Below are positions 51,656 through 62,083 of a stretch of DNA of 64,000 nucleotides, in pieces (positions within the stretch are counted from its first letter, which is position 1; each line of letters starts with the position of its first letter). A model generated the notes under the pieces. The model was not told the origin of the DNA and searched no databases. It saw only the letters and a program-made list of their open reading frames with translations. Both the position numbers and the translations under genes were made by a program. Source of the DNA: SAR324 cluster bacterium (GTDB taxonomy: Bacteria; SAR324; JACQKK01). The stretch spans positions 1 to 64,000 of the forward strand of contig JACZRV010000001.1 in the NCBI GenBank assembly GCA_022574555.1, written 5' to 3'.

Positions 51656-52005
51656 TTCAATACCTAGCCAGCCTGAAACCCTCAGTCTAAGCGTTGTCCT
51701 GCTTTTCGATCCGGACACCGGGCTAAATTGCGATACCGAAGCCGGGGATTTCGACATTACTCTGTCGGAATTTCTTTGCTTCCGGTAAATTATTTAATTT
51801 ACCCCAGGTGCCGTTTCACGGCTCGCATTGAACGCACCGGTAATCCGTCTGCGCACCGGTAGCGCTACGGTGATCGGACATTTCCGGGCCGGCCATGGGC
51901 GCGGCTGCACCTCCGTCCGCCAGTCGCCATCGATGGCGAATCCTACCGAAGTTTGATAGACCGCAAATCTAGAAACTTGCATTCTTCTACGACATGGAGT
52001 TGACC
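51656..52005. other. Spacer upstream of the restriction-modification gene
   Basis: This 350-bp region is richer in A+T in its first half and contains a near-perfect palindrome at 51784-51803. No promoter with good boxes was found, and no gene is recognisable. Confidence 0.4.
51784..51803. promoter_or_regulatory. AT-rich 9-bp inverted repeat upstream of the restriction-modification gene
   Basis: GGTAAATTA and TAATTTACC are exact reverse complements around TT. It lies 129 bp after rpiA and about 200 bp before the restriction-modification gene. It may be an operator or part of a terminator. Confidence 0.35.
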
Positions 52006-55000
52006 ATGGCCCGAGCGGCGGCGGATTCGTTTCTGAACGCCTTGCGCACCTACGCCCGCGGTCTGCGGGAAAACTTCGCCGCGCATGTAGCCGCCCAACC
52101 GGAAGATCAACTCAAGCCGGCGGTCAAGACGCTCTTGGAAGCCGTCGGCCCCTTACTGGGGTTCCCGCCGGTGGTCGTGCGGACGGAGACGCCACTGCCG
52201 GGCATCGGCCGGCCGGATGCGGGCGTGGCCGTCGGCCAACTGCTGTGTGGTCACGTCGAATTGAAGCCTCCCGGCACAGGCGCGCGCACCGACCGATTTC
52301 GCGGTCACGACAAGCAGCAGTGGAAGCGGTTCAAAGCGCTGCCCAACTTGCTCTATACCGATGGCAATGAGTGGGCGTTGTATCGCACGGGTCAGCGGGC
52401 CGGGGCAATCGTACGTTTCAGCGGTGACGTGACGGCGGACGGGGAAGACGCAATCACGCCGGAGCTGGCCCGCCGGTTGGCCGACTTGCTGCGATTATTC
52501 CTGGCATGGGAGCCCATCGTCCCCAACTCGCCCCGGGCGCTGGCGGAGCTGCTGGCGCCATTGTGCCGCCTGCTGCGAGACACGGTACGGGACGCCCTGC
52601 AACGGGATGGATCGATGCTGCGGCAACTGGCGGCAGACTGGCGCAAGCTGCTATTTCCCCAGGCCGATGATCGGCAGTTCGCCGATGCCTACGCTCAGAC
52701 TCTCACCTATGCGCTGTTGCTGGCCCGCTTTGAGGGCGCCACGAACCTCGACGTCAACACAGCCGCCTCCATTCTGGACAGCGGCCACGGGCTGCTGGCC
52801 CAGGCGCTGCGTGTGTTGGCCGATCCACAGGTGCGTCCCGAGATCGACACCCCCGCCGAAGTGCTGGAACGCGCCATTTTTGCGGTCGACGTGGCGGCTC
52901 TTCGCCGTAGCGACCGGGATTTGTGGCTGTATTTCTACGAGGATTTCCTGGCAGCTTACGACCCCAGGCTGCGCAAGGACAGTGGCGTGTACTACACGCC
53001 CGCCGAGGTCGTGCAAGCTCAGGTCACACTGGTGGCACAGCTGTTGCGGGAACGCTTCGATAAGCCCCTGGCTTTCGCCGATGATGACGTGGTGTTTCTC
53101 GATCCCGCGGCGGGTACTGGAACCTATCCCCTGGCGGCCATGCAGCACGGACTAGACTTGGTGCAAAGCCAATACGGCGCGGGCGCCGTGAGTGGCCGCG
53201 CTACGGTAATCGGCCGCAACATGCACGCCTTCGAGCTGCTGGTGGGGCCGTACGCGGTGGCACACCTGCGCTTGACGCAGGCACTTCTGGACGCCGGCGG
53301 CGCCCTGCCCGCGGAGGGCGCGCACGTCTACCTCACCGACACCCTGGAAAGCCCGCACAGGGAACCGCCGGGTCAGCAGACGTTGTTCCACCGCCCGTTG
53401 GCCGAAGAGCACCGCCGCGCCCAGCAGATCAAATCCGGCACCCGTGTGCTGGTGTGCATGGGCAATCCGCCCTACGACCGCGAGCAGCGGGACCCGGAGG
53501 ATGACCCGGTGGCCCACCGCAAGGGCGGCTGGGTACGCCATGGTGACGAGGAGCACGGCATTTCCGCCATTCTGCAGGATTTCCTGGCCCCGGCGCGCGA
53601 TGCTGGTCACGGCGTGCATCTGAAGAACCTGTACAACGACTACGTGTATTTCTGGCGCTGGGCGCTGTGGAAAGTATTCGAGACCACCGGCGACAGCGGC
53701 ATCGTCTGCTTCATAACCGCCTCGTCGTATCTGCGCGGACCGGGATTCGTCGGCATGCGGCAGGTGATGCGCCAGATTTTTGACGAGCTGTGGATCATCG
53801 ACCTGGAGGGCGACAACCTGGGAGCCCGCAAGACGGAAAACGTATTTGCCATCCAGACCCCCGTGGCCATCGCCCTCGGTGTCCGCTTTGGGCAGCCAAA
53901 TACCGATACCCCCGCCACGGTGCATTACACCAGGATCACGGGCACCCGCGCTGAGAAACTGAGCGCCCTGGAGAACGTCACCGGTTTCGCGAGCCTCTCC
54001 TGGCGTGATTGTTATTCAGGCTGGCATGAGCCCTTCCTCCCGGTGGGGGAAGGGGACTACTTCAATTGGCCGCCGCTCACCGACCTGTTCCCCTGGCAGC
54101 ATACCGGTGTCGAGACAAAACGGACTTGGGTCATCGCCGAATCCCAAGAGACTCTTATGTACCGCTGGCAGACGATTGTAAAAGCAGGTTCCACACGTCG
54201 TCAGCGACTCTTTCGAGAAACACGTGACCGAAAAATCAACAGAAGCTACTCGGCCCTATTTGATCCCACGCAACGGTTGGTTCCGATTGCCGAAGTTCAA
54301 GAAGTGGGTGGCCCCGAGGCCATTGTTCACTATGGGTTTCGCAGTTTAGATCGACAGTGGCTGCTGGCGGACGGACGATTGGCAGACTATTTACGCCCGG
54401 CACTGTGGCTCTGCCATGGCGAACAGCAGATGTTCCTCACCAGCCTTCTGACCGGAGTGCTAGGTCTCGGCCCAGCCGCCGTGATAACCCATCTCATCCC
54501 CGACCGACACCATTTCAGAGGGTCATATAGCGGCAAAGACGTGATTCCTTTGTGGCGGGATGCGGCAGCGACCCTGCCCAACGTAACGGAGGGACTGCTG
54601 GACCACCTGACGGAAACCTATGGCGCGCCGGTGACTGCGGAAGACCTGTTTGCCTACGTTTACGCCCTGCTGGCCACCCCCACCTACGTAGATCGGTTCA
54701 GCGAGGAGCTGACCATCCCCGGCCCGCGCATTCCGCTTACCAGGGACGCCGCGCTGTTTCGGGTCGGCGTGGACCTGGGCCGGCGGCTGGTATGGTTGCA
54801 TACCTATGGCGAACGCTGGGCTCCCGAAGGCGAGCACGCAGGCAACGTGCCGCGCGGTACCGCACGCTGCACTGTGGCGGTGCCCGAACAGCCACAGCGT
54901 TACCCCGAGGCGTTCGGGTACGAGGATGCAACCCAGACTCTTCGTGTGGGCGAGGGCGCGTTCGCGCCCGTCAGCTTGGACGTGTGGGCGTTCAGCGTTT

Positions 55001-55317
55001 CGGGGCTAAAAGTCGTTTCGTCGTGGCTGGCTTATCGGATGAAAGGCGGCGCAGGCAAGAAGTCGTCTCCGCTGGACAAGATCCGCCCGGAACGTTGGAA
55101 TTCGCAACTTACCGAAGAGCTGCTGCACCTGCTGTGGGTGCTGGAGGCCACCATCGCCCTGTTCCCGGCGCTGGCTGGACACCTGCACGCCGTGGTGGAA
55201 GGGCCACTGTTTACGGCCGGGGAGATGCCGACGCCAACGGCAGCGGAGCGTAGACCGCCTGCCGCTGAGTCAACCCAGAGCGATCAGGTCGCCATGCCGC
55301 TGGACCACGAGGAATAG
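52006..55317 (+). CDS. Single-chain restriction-modification protein, type ISP-like, without helicase
   Basis: This protein of about 1,103 residues fuses a nuclease, a methyltransferase and a target-recognition region. Counting from the ATG at 51994, the PD-(D/E)xK nuclease site is D75...E89-L-K91. The helical spacer leads to GVYYTPAEVV (331-340), SAM motif I DPAAGTGTY (370-378) and catalytic NPPY (491-494), which predict N6-adenine methylation. The C-terminal half resembles the target-recognition and coupling region of type ISP enzymes. No helicase motifs lie between nuclease and methyltransferase, unlike LlaGI and LlaBIII, which have about 1,570 residues. I chose 52006 because GGAG lies 6 nt upstream. 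No other defence gene is adjacent. Confidence 0.88.
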   Translation: MARAAADSFLNALRTYARGLRENFAAHVAAQPEDQLKPAVKTLLEAVGPLLGFPPVVVRTETPLPGIGRPDAGVAVGQLLCGHVELKPPGTGARTDRFRGHDKQQWKRFKALPNLLYTDGNEWALYRTGQRAGAIVRFSGDVTADGEDAITPELARRLADLLRLFLAWEPIVPNSPRALAELLAPLCRLLRDTVRDALQRDGSMLRQLAADWRKLLFPQADDRQFADAYAQTLTYALLLARFEGATNLDVNTAASILDSGHGLLAQALRVLADPQVRPEIDTPAEVLERAIFAVDVAALRRSDRDLWLYFYEDFLAAYDPRLRKDSGVYYTPAEVVQAQVTLVAQLLRERFDKPLAFADDDVVFLDPAAGTGTYPLAAMQHGLDLVQSQYGAGAVSGRATVIGRNMHAFELLVGPYAVAHLRLTQALLDAGGALPAEGAHVYLTDTLESPHREPPGQQTLFHRPLAEEHRRAQQIKSGTRVLVCMGNPPYDREQRDPEDDPVAHRKGGWVRHGDEEHGISAILQDFLAPARDAGHGVHLKNLYNDYVYFWRWALWKVFETTGDSGIVCFITASSYLRGPGFVGMRQVMRQIFDELWIIDLEGDNLGARKTENVFAIQTPVAIALGVRFGQPNTDTPATVHYTRITGTRAEKLSALENVTGFASLSWRDCYSGWHEPFLPVGEGDYFNWPPLTDLFPWQHTGVETKRTWVIAESQETLMYRWQTIVKAGSTRRQRLFRETRDRKINRSYSALFDPTQRLVPIAEVQEVGGPEAIVHYGFRSLDRQWLLADGRLADYLRPALWLCHGEQQMFLTSLLTGVLGLGPAAVITHLIPDRHHFRGSYSGKDVIPLWRDAAATLPNVTEGLLDHLTETYGAPVTAEDLFAYVYALLATPTYVDRFSEELTIPGPRIPLTRDAALFRVGVDLGRRLVWLHTYGERWAPEGEHAGNVPRGTARCTVAVPEQPQRYPEAFGYEDATQTLRVGEGAFAPVSLDVWAFSVSGLKVVSSWLAYRMKGGAGKKSSPLDKIRPERWNSQLTEELLHLLWVLEATIALFPALAGHLHAVVEGPLFTAGEMPTPTAAERRPPAAESTQSDQVAMPLDHEE

Positions 55318-55425
55318 GAAGTAGGTGGTACGATCCAGGCCACCGCCCTTTTCCGTGAAATGGATACGAACCGGCTTGGCGGCAGCAAATTTATCACGAT
55401 TCCCCGAATGGTGTATAACGTGATT

Positions 55426-55470
55426 CGGATCGTGTTCGGAAGGATAGTGTTTGGGAGGATAGTATTCGGG
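55426..55470. repeat. 15-bp imperfect tandem triplication
   Basis: Three copies of the type AGGATAGTGTTTGGG, differing at a few positions, lie in the spacer between the restriction-modification gene and rfbB. Confidence 0.65.
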
Positions 55471-55522
55471 CTGGCGGGTTCGGATACGCCGCCGGTTTCA
55501 TCGTTTCAATTAGGCGTGCCGC

Positions 55523-56620
55523 GTGAGCCCAGAATTTCATGATACATGGTTGGTCACGGGGGGAGCCGGGTTCATCGGCGTCAATTTTGTGCAGGCTCAG
55601 TGCCGGCGGGGCGGGGTGCGCGTCGTCAATCTGGACCGGCTGACGTACGCCGGGAATCCGGCCTCCCTGGCCGGGCAGATGGAGGATCCGCTCCACATTT
55701 TCGTCCAGGGCGACATCGGCGACGCAGCCCTGGTGAGAGACCTTTTCGCACAATACCGCCCCACAGCGGTGCTGAATTTCGCCGCGGAATCCCATGTGGA
55801 CCGATCCATCATGGGCGCTCAGCCCTTCGTGGAGACCAACGTTGCCGGCCTGGTGACGCTGCTGCAGGAGTCGTTGCGCCACTGGCGGGGTCTGCGCGAT
55901 CAGGCCCGGCAGTCTTTTCGTTTTCTCCAGGTCTCCACCGACGAGGTCTACGGCAGCCTGGCGCCTGAGGACCCTCCGTTCACCGAGCGTTCTCTTTATG
56001 CCCCCAGCAGTCCCTATGCCGCGTCAAAGGCGGCCGGCGATCATTTCGTGCGGGCCTTTCACAAGACACACGGCCTGCCGGTGCTGACCACCAATTGCTC
56101 CAATAACTATGGCCCGTATCAATTCCCGGAGAAGCTGATCCCCCTGATTATCCACAATGCCCTCGCCGGGGAGAAGTTGCCGGTCTACGGTGATGGCATG
56201 CAGATTCGGGACTGGATCTATGTAGCGGACCATTGCGAAGGTGTGCGCACGGTGCTGGAAAAGGGAAAACCAGGCGAAACGTACAACATCGGCGGCCGCT
56301 GCGAGAGGACCAACCTCGAAGTGGTGGGATCGATCTGCGAGCATTTGGACCGCCTGCGCCCCCAATCTCCCCACCGCCCCCACCAGGAACTGATCACCTT
56401 CGTCGAGGACCGGCCCGGCCATGACCGCCGCTATGCCATCAATGACAGCAAGGTGCGCAGCGATCTGGGATGGCAGCCGGTGGAAACCTTCGATTCTGGC
56501 CTGCTGAAAACCGTCGCCTGGTACCTGGAACACCAGGATTGGATCGAGCAGGTGCACACCGGGGCCTACCGGGATTGGATTCGGCTCAATTACGGCGACC
56601 GGCTGAGCGAGGCGAAATGA
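55523..56620 (+). CDS. rfbB: dTDP-glucose 4,6-dehydratase
   Basis: RfbB converts dTDP-glucose to dTDP-4-keto-6-deoxyglucose, the second step of dTDP-rhamnose synthesis. The 365-residue protein starts with GTG and has the Rossmann motif TGGAGFIG (near 12-19), STDEVYGSL near 139 with the catalytic Thr-Asp-Glu, YAASK near 167 and the [12 protein letters not shown] segment. Its stop overlaps rfbA (ATGA). rfbC and rfbD do not follow in this window. Confidence 0.95.
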   Translation: MSPEFHDTWLVTGGAGFIGVNFVQAQCRRGGVRVVNLDRLTYAGNPASLAGQMEDPLHIFVQGDIGDAALVRDLFAQYRPTAVLNFAAESHVDRSIMGAQPFVETNVAGLVTLLQESLRHWRGLRDQARQSFRFLQVSTDEVYGSLAPEDPPFTERSLYAPSSPYAASKAAGDHFVRAFHKTHGLPVLTTNCSNNYGPYQFPEKLIPLIIHNALAGEKLPVYGDGMQIRDWIYVADHCEGVRTVLEKGKPGETYNIGGRCERTNLEVVGSICEHLDRLRPQSPHRPHQELITFVEDRPGHDRRYAINDSKVRSDLGWQPVETFDSGLLKTVAWYLEHQDWIEQVHTGAYRDWIRLNYGDRLSEAK

Positions 56621-57498
56621 AGGGAATCATCCTGGCGGGCGGGAGCGGCACCCGCCTTTATCCTGTCACCTATGCCGTCAGCAAGCATTTGCTCCCCATC
56701 TACGACAAGCCGATGATCTACTATCCCTTGTCGACACTGATGCTGTCGGGGATTCGGGAAATCCTGATCATATCCACGCCGGAAGATCTCCCCGCCTACC
56801 GCCGGCTCTTCGGAGACGGGTCCCAGTTTGGGCTTGAACTGGCATACGCGGTACAGCCTCGGCCCGAGGGTTTGGCTCAGGCGTTCATCATCGGCCGGGA
56901 TTTCGTCGGCTCGTCCGCCGTTGCCCTCAGTCTGGGCGATAACCTATTCTACGGCCATGGCCTCTTGGACCTGTTGCGCAACGCCGTGGGACAGGAATCG
57001 GGCGCGACTATTTTCGGATATTGGGTGAAGCACCCGGAACGGTACGGCGTGGCTGAATTCGACAAAGAAGGCCGCGTGATCAGCCTGGAGGAAAAGCCGG
57101 CCCGGCCCCGTTCCAACTATGCCGTTCCTGGGATTTACTTCTACGACAACAGCGTCCTGGGCATCGCACAACAGATTCGACCCTCGGCCCGCGGCGAACT
57201 TGAAATCACCGACGTCAACAAGGCCTACCTGGAAGCCGGGCAATTACGGCTGGAAGTGATCGGGCGCGGGATCGCCTGGCTCGATGCGGGCACCCACACC
57301 TCCCTGCTGGAAGCCTCCAATTTCATCGAAGCCATCGAGAAGCGCCAGGGGCTCAAGGTAGCCTGCCTGGAAGAGGTGGCGTTCCGGATGGGCTATATCG
57401 ATGCGGCGAAAATCCAGGAACTGGCGGAGCCGATGATCAAAACGGAATACGGGGAATACCTGATCCGCCTGCTTGAATTGGACGAAATGGCCCGCTGA
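56617..57498 (+). CDS. rfbA: Glucose-1-phosphate thymidylyltransferase
   Basis: RfbA makes dTDP-glucose from dTTP and glucose 1-phosphate. The 293-residue chain begins [18 protein letters not shown], the nucleotide-binding loop of the family, and includes [21 protein letters not shown] near 110 and a terminal EFMRMG-like region. Overlap with rfbB indicates translational coupling. The order rfbB-rfbA is common in O-antigen loci. Confidence 0.95.
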   Translation: MKGIILAGGSGTRLYPVTYAVSKHLLPIYDKPMIYYPLSTLMLSGIREILIISTPEDLPAYRRLFGDGSQFGLELAYAVQPRPEGLAQAFIIGRDFVGSSAVALSLGDNLFYGHGLLDLLRNAVGQESGATIFGYWVKHPERYGVAEFDKEGRVISLEEKPARPRSNYAVPGIYFYDNSVLGIAQQIRPSARGELEITDVNKAYLEAGQLRLEVIGRGIAWLDAGTHTSLLEASNFIEAIEKRQGLKVACLEEVAFRMGYIDAAKIQELAEPMIKTEYGEYLIRLLELDEMAR

Positions 57499-57655
57499 GC
57501 AGAAAACTCCCCGCCCGGCCCTGTGGCACCGCTGCGAAGCCTCGCGGTGCTTCCCTCCCCCCGTTGTGGAGCGGGAAAAGGGCGCGCAAAGCTCCCCCTC
57601 GACATGAGTTGGAGAGATAACATGGGGGCCAGGGGGGCGAGAAGACGAGCCGGCC

Positions 57656-60600
57656 TCAGGAGCTGCGGGCCAGGCTGGGCAGCAGATCTTCTTCCTCCTC
57701 GGTTTTCCTGAACAGTCCTTGCAGATCCTGCAAAAGCGAGAACAGGGTAGGCACGAACACAATCGAAACGAAAGTGGAGAGCACCAGCCCACCCAGCACC
57801 GCAGAACCCAGCCCGCGATAAAGCTCAGAGCCGGCGCCGGGGAAGAGCACCAGGGGCAGCAGGCCGAAGACGCTGGTGAAGGTGGTCATGAATACGGGCC
57901 GGATGCGCAAGCGCACCGCCCGCGCGACCGCCTCGTTGAGGGGCAGCTTGTCCACTCGTATGAAGGTGAGCGCCTTGCTGACGATGAGGATCGGGTTGTT
58001 GACCACGATGCCGATCAGCATCAGGAAGCCGAGCAACGTGAGCATGTCCAAGGGCTGGCTGGTCAGGAAGGTGTTGACCAGCCACAGTCCGATCAGCCCA
58101 CCCGCCGCCGCCACCGGCAGTGCGCCCATGATGACGAACGGCGCGAGCACGTCCTCGAAAAGTATCACCAGCAGCAGGAACGTGATGGCCATAGCGAGAA
58201 TGAATCCGGTCTGCAACGATTGACGGGTGCGCGTGAAGGCGTCCGCCTGACCGCTCAGGGCGATTTCGAATCCGGGGATATGGCCATACTCTTCCATTGC
58301 CGGAGCCACGAGCTGCTCCTGAACGATCTCCAGAGCGGTCTCCAGGGGCACCGAGTCGGGCGGCTTCACCCGCAGGATGAAGGCCCGGTTTTGCCCGATG
58401 TGGTTGATCTGATTAAGCCCCACAGTCTCCCGGATCTCCGCCATGGCGCCCAGGGTCACGCTGGTGCCGTTAGGGGCCAGCAGCGACTGCGATTCGAAAT
58501 CCTTGACGGTCAACAAGTGGCTCGAATTGCTCATGAGGGTTAGATCGATCGTGTCTCCATTGGGCAGGAGGAACTCGTCGATCTTGCGCCCGTCGGTGTA
58601 GATATCCACGATCAGGCCCAGATCCGCGGTGGTCAGCCCTGCGCGGGCGGCTCGGTCGGGCAGGGGAATGATCTGGATTTCCGGAATGCCGAGTTCGAAC
58701 GATGGAATGGGCTGCACCTGCGCCCCAGGAATGAGGCCCCTGGCCTTCAAGAATAACCGGCCGGCGATCTCCGCCACCTGGTTGATGTCGTCGCCATAGA
58801 TCTCGACGTCGATGGAGCGGCCTGCCCCCAGGGCGGAGGCAAACAGCGATGTTTGTGTGGTGAAGAAGCGCATGCCGGGAATCTGCGAGAGGACCTTGTT
58901 CAGTGGCGCAATCATCTCGCCAACTCGCGTGGGATCCTTCGTCGCGCCGCCCAGGATGAGAATAGTGCCGAATCCGATGAAGAACGCACGGTCGAATTGG
59001 GGGGCGCCGTCTACTTCGCCCTGAAAATGGGGTTCGAGCAGGTCCATCAGCTGCTGCCCCATGCGTTCGGTCTCGTCCGGGCTGTATCCCGGCGGGGGAA
59101 AGAGAAAGCTGAGAATCAGATTGCGATTCCCTTTGGGCAGGTATTCCATCTTGGGTGTCAGCGCCCAGGCGACTCCGACCGCCAAGGCCGTGGTGCCCAA
59201 GACGACCATCAATTTGCGCCATAATCTCGACTGAATCCAGGAGAGGGTGGTCATCAGCGGCGTGACCAGCCAGCGAATACAGAAATCCTGCAAACGCGTC
59301 GTGATCATGTTGACGCCGAGGGGCTCGTCCCCGTTTTGACCTGCCTTCATGAAAAAGTAGCGATAGAAGGGCGGAATCACCGTCGTGGAGACGACCAGGC
59401 TCAGTATTATCGCCACGCAGATGGCGATGGCGATGTCCTCGAAGAGCTGTCCCGCCTCGTCCTCCACGAATACCACCGGAAGGAAGACCGCCACCGTGGT
59501 CAGGGCCGAAGCCAGAATGGCGCCATACACCTCCTTGGTCGCGTGCAGGGCGGACTCCATCAGCCCCGATCCGCGGGAGCGCCAGCGGTCGATGTTTTCC
59601 AGCACGACGATGGCGCTGTCCACCACCATCCCCACTGCGAAAGCAAGCCCCGCCAGGCTGATGACATTGATGTTGCGGCCCAGGATCTCGAGAACGACCA
59701 ACGTGCCGATGATGCTCACCGGGATCGAAAGCGCCACCACCAATGACGAGCGGAGATTGCCCAGAAACAGGAACAGCACGATGAGGGCCATCGATCCGCC
59801 GACGATGAGATTCTGCAGCACCAGGCCGATGGCGCTGTTGATGTAATATTCCGGGTCGGTCAGTTTGTTGATGACCAGACCTTCCTTGGCCAGGATGGTG
59901 CGGTTCAGGCGGTCGATGGTCGCGGTTACTTTTTGGGAAATGTCCAGCACATTGGCGCCGGCTTCCTTGTACAACGGCATCACGATCGAGTGGCCCTCGT
60001 TATGGAGCACCTTGACGCGGCCAATTTTGAATCCCTCCGCCACCTCGGCCACGTCGCTCAGGTGCACCGCACCGGCCGGCGTGTACTTGATGATCATGTT
60101 CCCGAAGTCTTCGGGGGTGCGGAACCGGCTCAGCGTGCGCACCGTATATTCCCGCTTGCCCTCGGTGAGCCGTCCGCCCGATACGTCGACGTTTTCCGCC
60201 CGGATCTTCGCGATCAGCTCACGGATCGAGATGCCGTAGAGGGAAAGTTTTTGGGAATCGAAGCGCACCTGCACCTCGGGCTCGTCGCCGCCATACACCC
60301 TCGTCTCCGCAACTCCAGGGATCTTTTCGAACTCCGGCTTGACGAAATCGTCTATGAATCTTTTGTATTCCTGGATTCTACGGGGGTTGTCCTCCCGCGC
60401 CAGGATGTTCATCCAGATGATGGCGCGCGAATTGGCACCGGAGGCGATTATGGCCGGACGGAGGGCATTCTCCGGATAGTCGGAGACCTGGTTGAGTTGG
60501 TTCGAGACGCGCAGCAGTGCATTGTCGATATCGGTGCCGATCTTGAACTCCAGCGTGATGTTCGCCTGATTGGGTTGGGCCTCGCTGGTCAATCGCACCA

Positions 60601-60829
60601 GTCCTGGGAGGTTATTCAGATACCTCTCCTGTTCGCGGACGATTTCCCGTTCCACCTCATAGGGGCTCGCGCCCGGCCAAATCGTGCGCACTCGCAACGT
60701 AGGTAATGACACGTCCGGCGTGAGTTGGATCGGAATGCTGATGAGGGCCCAGATACCCGCCATGAGGACGAAAAAGACCGCAACTGCCACCAGGATCGGT
60801 TTTTTTAAGCAAAAGTCGATTACCCCCAC
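57656..60829 (-). CDS. RND efflux permease, HAE1 (AcrB-like) family
   Basis: This 1,057-residue inner-membrane protein has the RND layout: one N-terminal helix, a large periplasmic loop, helices 2-7, a second periplasmic loop and helices 8-12. The family segment VGMVVDSAIVVLENIDRW in helix 4 includes the conserved aspartate of the proton relay. It starts MGVIDFCLKKPILVAVAVFFV, as in hydrophobe/amphiphile efflux pumps. The substrate is unknown. It is encoded 28 bp after its periplasmic adaptor; no TolC-type outer-membrane gene is adjacent. Confidence 0.92.
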   Translation of the reverse strand: MGVIDFCLKKPILVAVAVFFVLMAGIWALISIPIQLTPDVSLPTLRVRTIWPGASPYEVEREIVREQERYLNNLPGLVRLTSEAQPNQANITLEFKIGTDIDNALLRVSNQLNQVSDYPENALRPAIIASGANSRAIIWMNILAREDNPRRIQEYKRFIDDFVKPEFEKIPGVAETRVYGGDEPEVQVRFDSQKLSLYGISIRELIAKIRAENVDVSGGRLTEGKREYTVRTLSRFRTPEDFGNMIIKYTPAGAVHLSDVAEVAEGFKIGRVKVLHNEGHSIVMPLYKEAGANVLDISQKVTATIDRLNRTILAKEGLVINKLTDPEYYINSAIGLVLQNLIVGGSMALIVLFLFLGNLRSSLVVALSIPVSIIGTLVVLEILGRNINVISLAGLAFAVGMVVDSAIVVLENIDRWRSRGSGLMESALHATKEVYGAILASALTTVAVFLPVVFVEDEAGQLFEDIAIAICVAIILSLVVSTTVIPPFYRYFFMKAGQNGDEPLGVNMITTRLQDFCIRWLVTPLMTTLSWIQSRLWRKLMVVLGTTALAVGVAWALTPKMEYLPKGNRNLILSFLFPPPGYSPDETERMGQQLMDLLEPHFQGEVDGAPQFDRAFFIGFGTILILGGATKDPTRVGEMIAPLNKVLSQIPGMRFFTTQTSLFASALGAGRSIDVEIYGDDINQVAEIAGRLFLKARGLIPGAQVQPIPSFELGIPEIQIIPLPDRAARAGLTTADLGLIVDIYTDGRKIDEFLLPNGDTIDLTLMSNSSHLLTVKDFESQSLLAPNGTSVTLGAMAEIRETVGLNQINHIGQNRAFILRVKPPDSVPLETALEIVQEQLVAPAMEEYGHIPGFEIALSGQADAFTRTRQSLQTGFILAMAITFLLLVILFEDVLAPFVIMGALPVAAAGGLIGLWLVNTFLTSQPLDMLTLLGFLMLIGIVVNNPILIVSKALTFIRVDKLPLNEAVARAVRLRIRPVFMTTFTSVFGLLPLVLFPGAGSELYRGLGSAVLGGLVLSTFVSIVFVPTLFSLLQDLQGLFRKTEEEEDLLPSLARSS

Positions 60830-60857
60830 GGCGCTACCTCACTTTCCAGATTGATTT

Positions 60858-61964
60858 TCATTTCAACTCGGTCACCTTTACCGGCGTGCCGGGAAAGAGC
60901 CGCTCGTTGCCCCGCACCACGACGGATTCCTTGGCTTTCAGGCCGGACGCGGCAATAATCACCGCACCGTCGAGGTTACCTTGTACCTTCACCGGCACGA
61001 TCTGCGCCGTATTATCGCGCACGACAACGATCTGAGTGGTCTGGCCCCTACGGACGATGGCATCGCGCGGCACGATCTTGACTTTCTTGCGCGGGCCGAT
61101 GGGAACCGTCGCTTCAGCCATCAGTCCGCTCAAGGGGAGTTTGTTCGGGTTGCCCAGACGAATGCGTACGCTGAAATTGCCCGTGCTGGATTCGACGTGG
61201 TGAATAATGGCGTGGATTTTTCCGGTAAGACGCTGCTGAAGCTCAGGGACGTTGATTTCCACCCGGGCTCCGCGTTGAACCGTGTTGATGAATTTGGCCG
61301 GGATCCCCACCCGCAGCACAAAACTTTCGAAATTGGAAATCTCGAAGATCTCCTTGTTCGGCGTGATCCATTGGCCGATCTCGAGATCGATAGAAACGAT
61401 CTGGCCTTGGATGGGTGATCGAATCACCAGCATCTTCAGCTTTCGGCGCAGCCGGTTCGCGGTGGCCTGGCTGGTCTTCAAGCGCGCTTCGATCACCATC
61501 GCGCCCGCCCGCTCGTTCTCATACTGTTCCGCGGCGACCAATTTCTTATCGAATAGGGATTTCATCCGGTCCAGACTGAGGCGAGCCTGGTTCAATATTG
61601 CTTCGGATTCCGCAATTTGTGCCTGCAACACCTGCAAATCGAGCAGCAGGGACGGGTTGGACAATACTGCGAGCACAGTGCCGTGCTCCACGGTTTCGCC
61701 ATCCCGCTTCAGTATCGCTTTGACGAATCCCGCTTCCACCGCCGAAACGATCGCCTTTTTGTCGGGTTCGAGGAACCCGTTAAACGTGAGTTTGGGTGAT
61801 TCCAGTACCTCGCGCACCAGGGCCACGACCACCGGTGTGGGCGGCGGCCCTTTTGGTTTTGCTTCCTGCGCTGCAGCCATCCCAGCCGCACCGGCCACCA
61901 TCGCGAAGGCAGCCGCTGCGGCCAGATACGAGCCAGGTCTGAATTTGCAAATGCGGTTGGACAT
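60858..61964 (-). CDS. RND efflux periplasmic adaptor subunit
   Basis: This 368-residue membrane-fusion protein has a signal peptide ending near AAA-QE at about residue 32. It has the paired lipoyl half-motifs (FLEPDKKAIVSAVEAGFVKAILKRDGETVEHGTVLAVL and the returning IRSPIQGQIVSIDLEIGQWI), an alpha-hairpin between them (about 85-135) and beta-barrel domains after. It bridges the RND pump to an outer-membrane channel. No lipobox cysteine is seen. The start at 61964 was chosen because the frame to 62075 runs through the promoter region. Confidence 0.9.
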   Translation of the reverse strand: MSNRICKFRPGSYLAAAAAFAMVAGAAGMAAAQEAKPKGPPPTPVVVALVREVLESPKLTFNGFLEPDKKAIVSAVEAGFVKAILKRDGETVEHGTVLAVLSNPSLLLDLQVLQAQIAESEAILNQARLSLDRMKSLFDKKLVAAEQYENERAGAMVIEARLKTSQATANRLRRKLKMLVIRSPIQGQIVSIDLEIGQWITPNKEIFEISNFESFVLRVGIPAKFINTVQRGARVEINVPELQQRLTGKIHAIIHHVESSTGNFSVRIRLGNPNKLPLSGLMAEATVPIGPRKKVKIVPRDAIVRRGQTTQIVVVRDNTAQIVPVKVQGNLDGAVIIAASGLKAKESVVVRGNERLFPGTPVKVTELK

Positions 61965-62083
61965 GGGCAATTGACGGTTTTCGTAAATGGATCGTTCAAC
62001 TGACGTGGAATCTCGAAATTGGCCGGGCTGCTGTCGCCCCGTCGAACGTGCAGGATATCTCCGTGCGGCAGGCACCCATCACA

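Noticed and set aside
51656-55522. Genomic island or prophage around the restriction-modification gene
   Set aside because: No integrase, transposase, tRNA target or direct-repeat boundaries; base composition of the gene looks like its neighbours.
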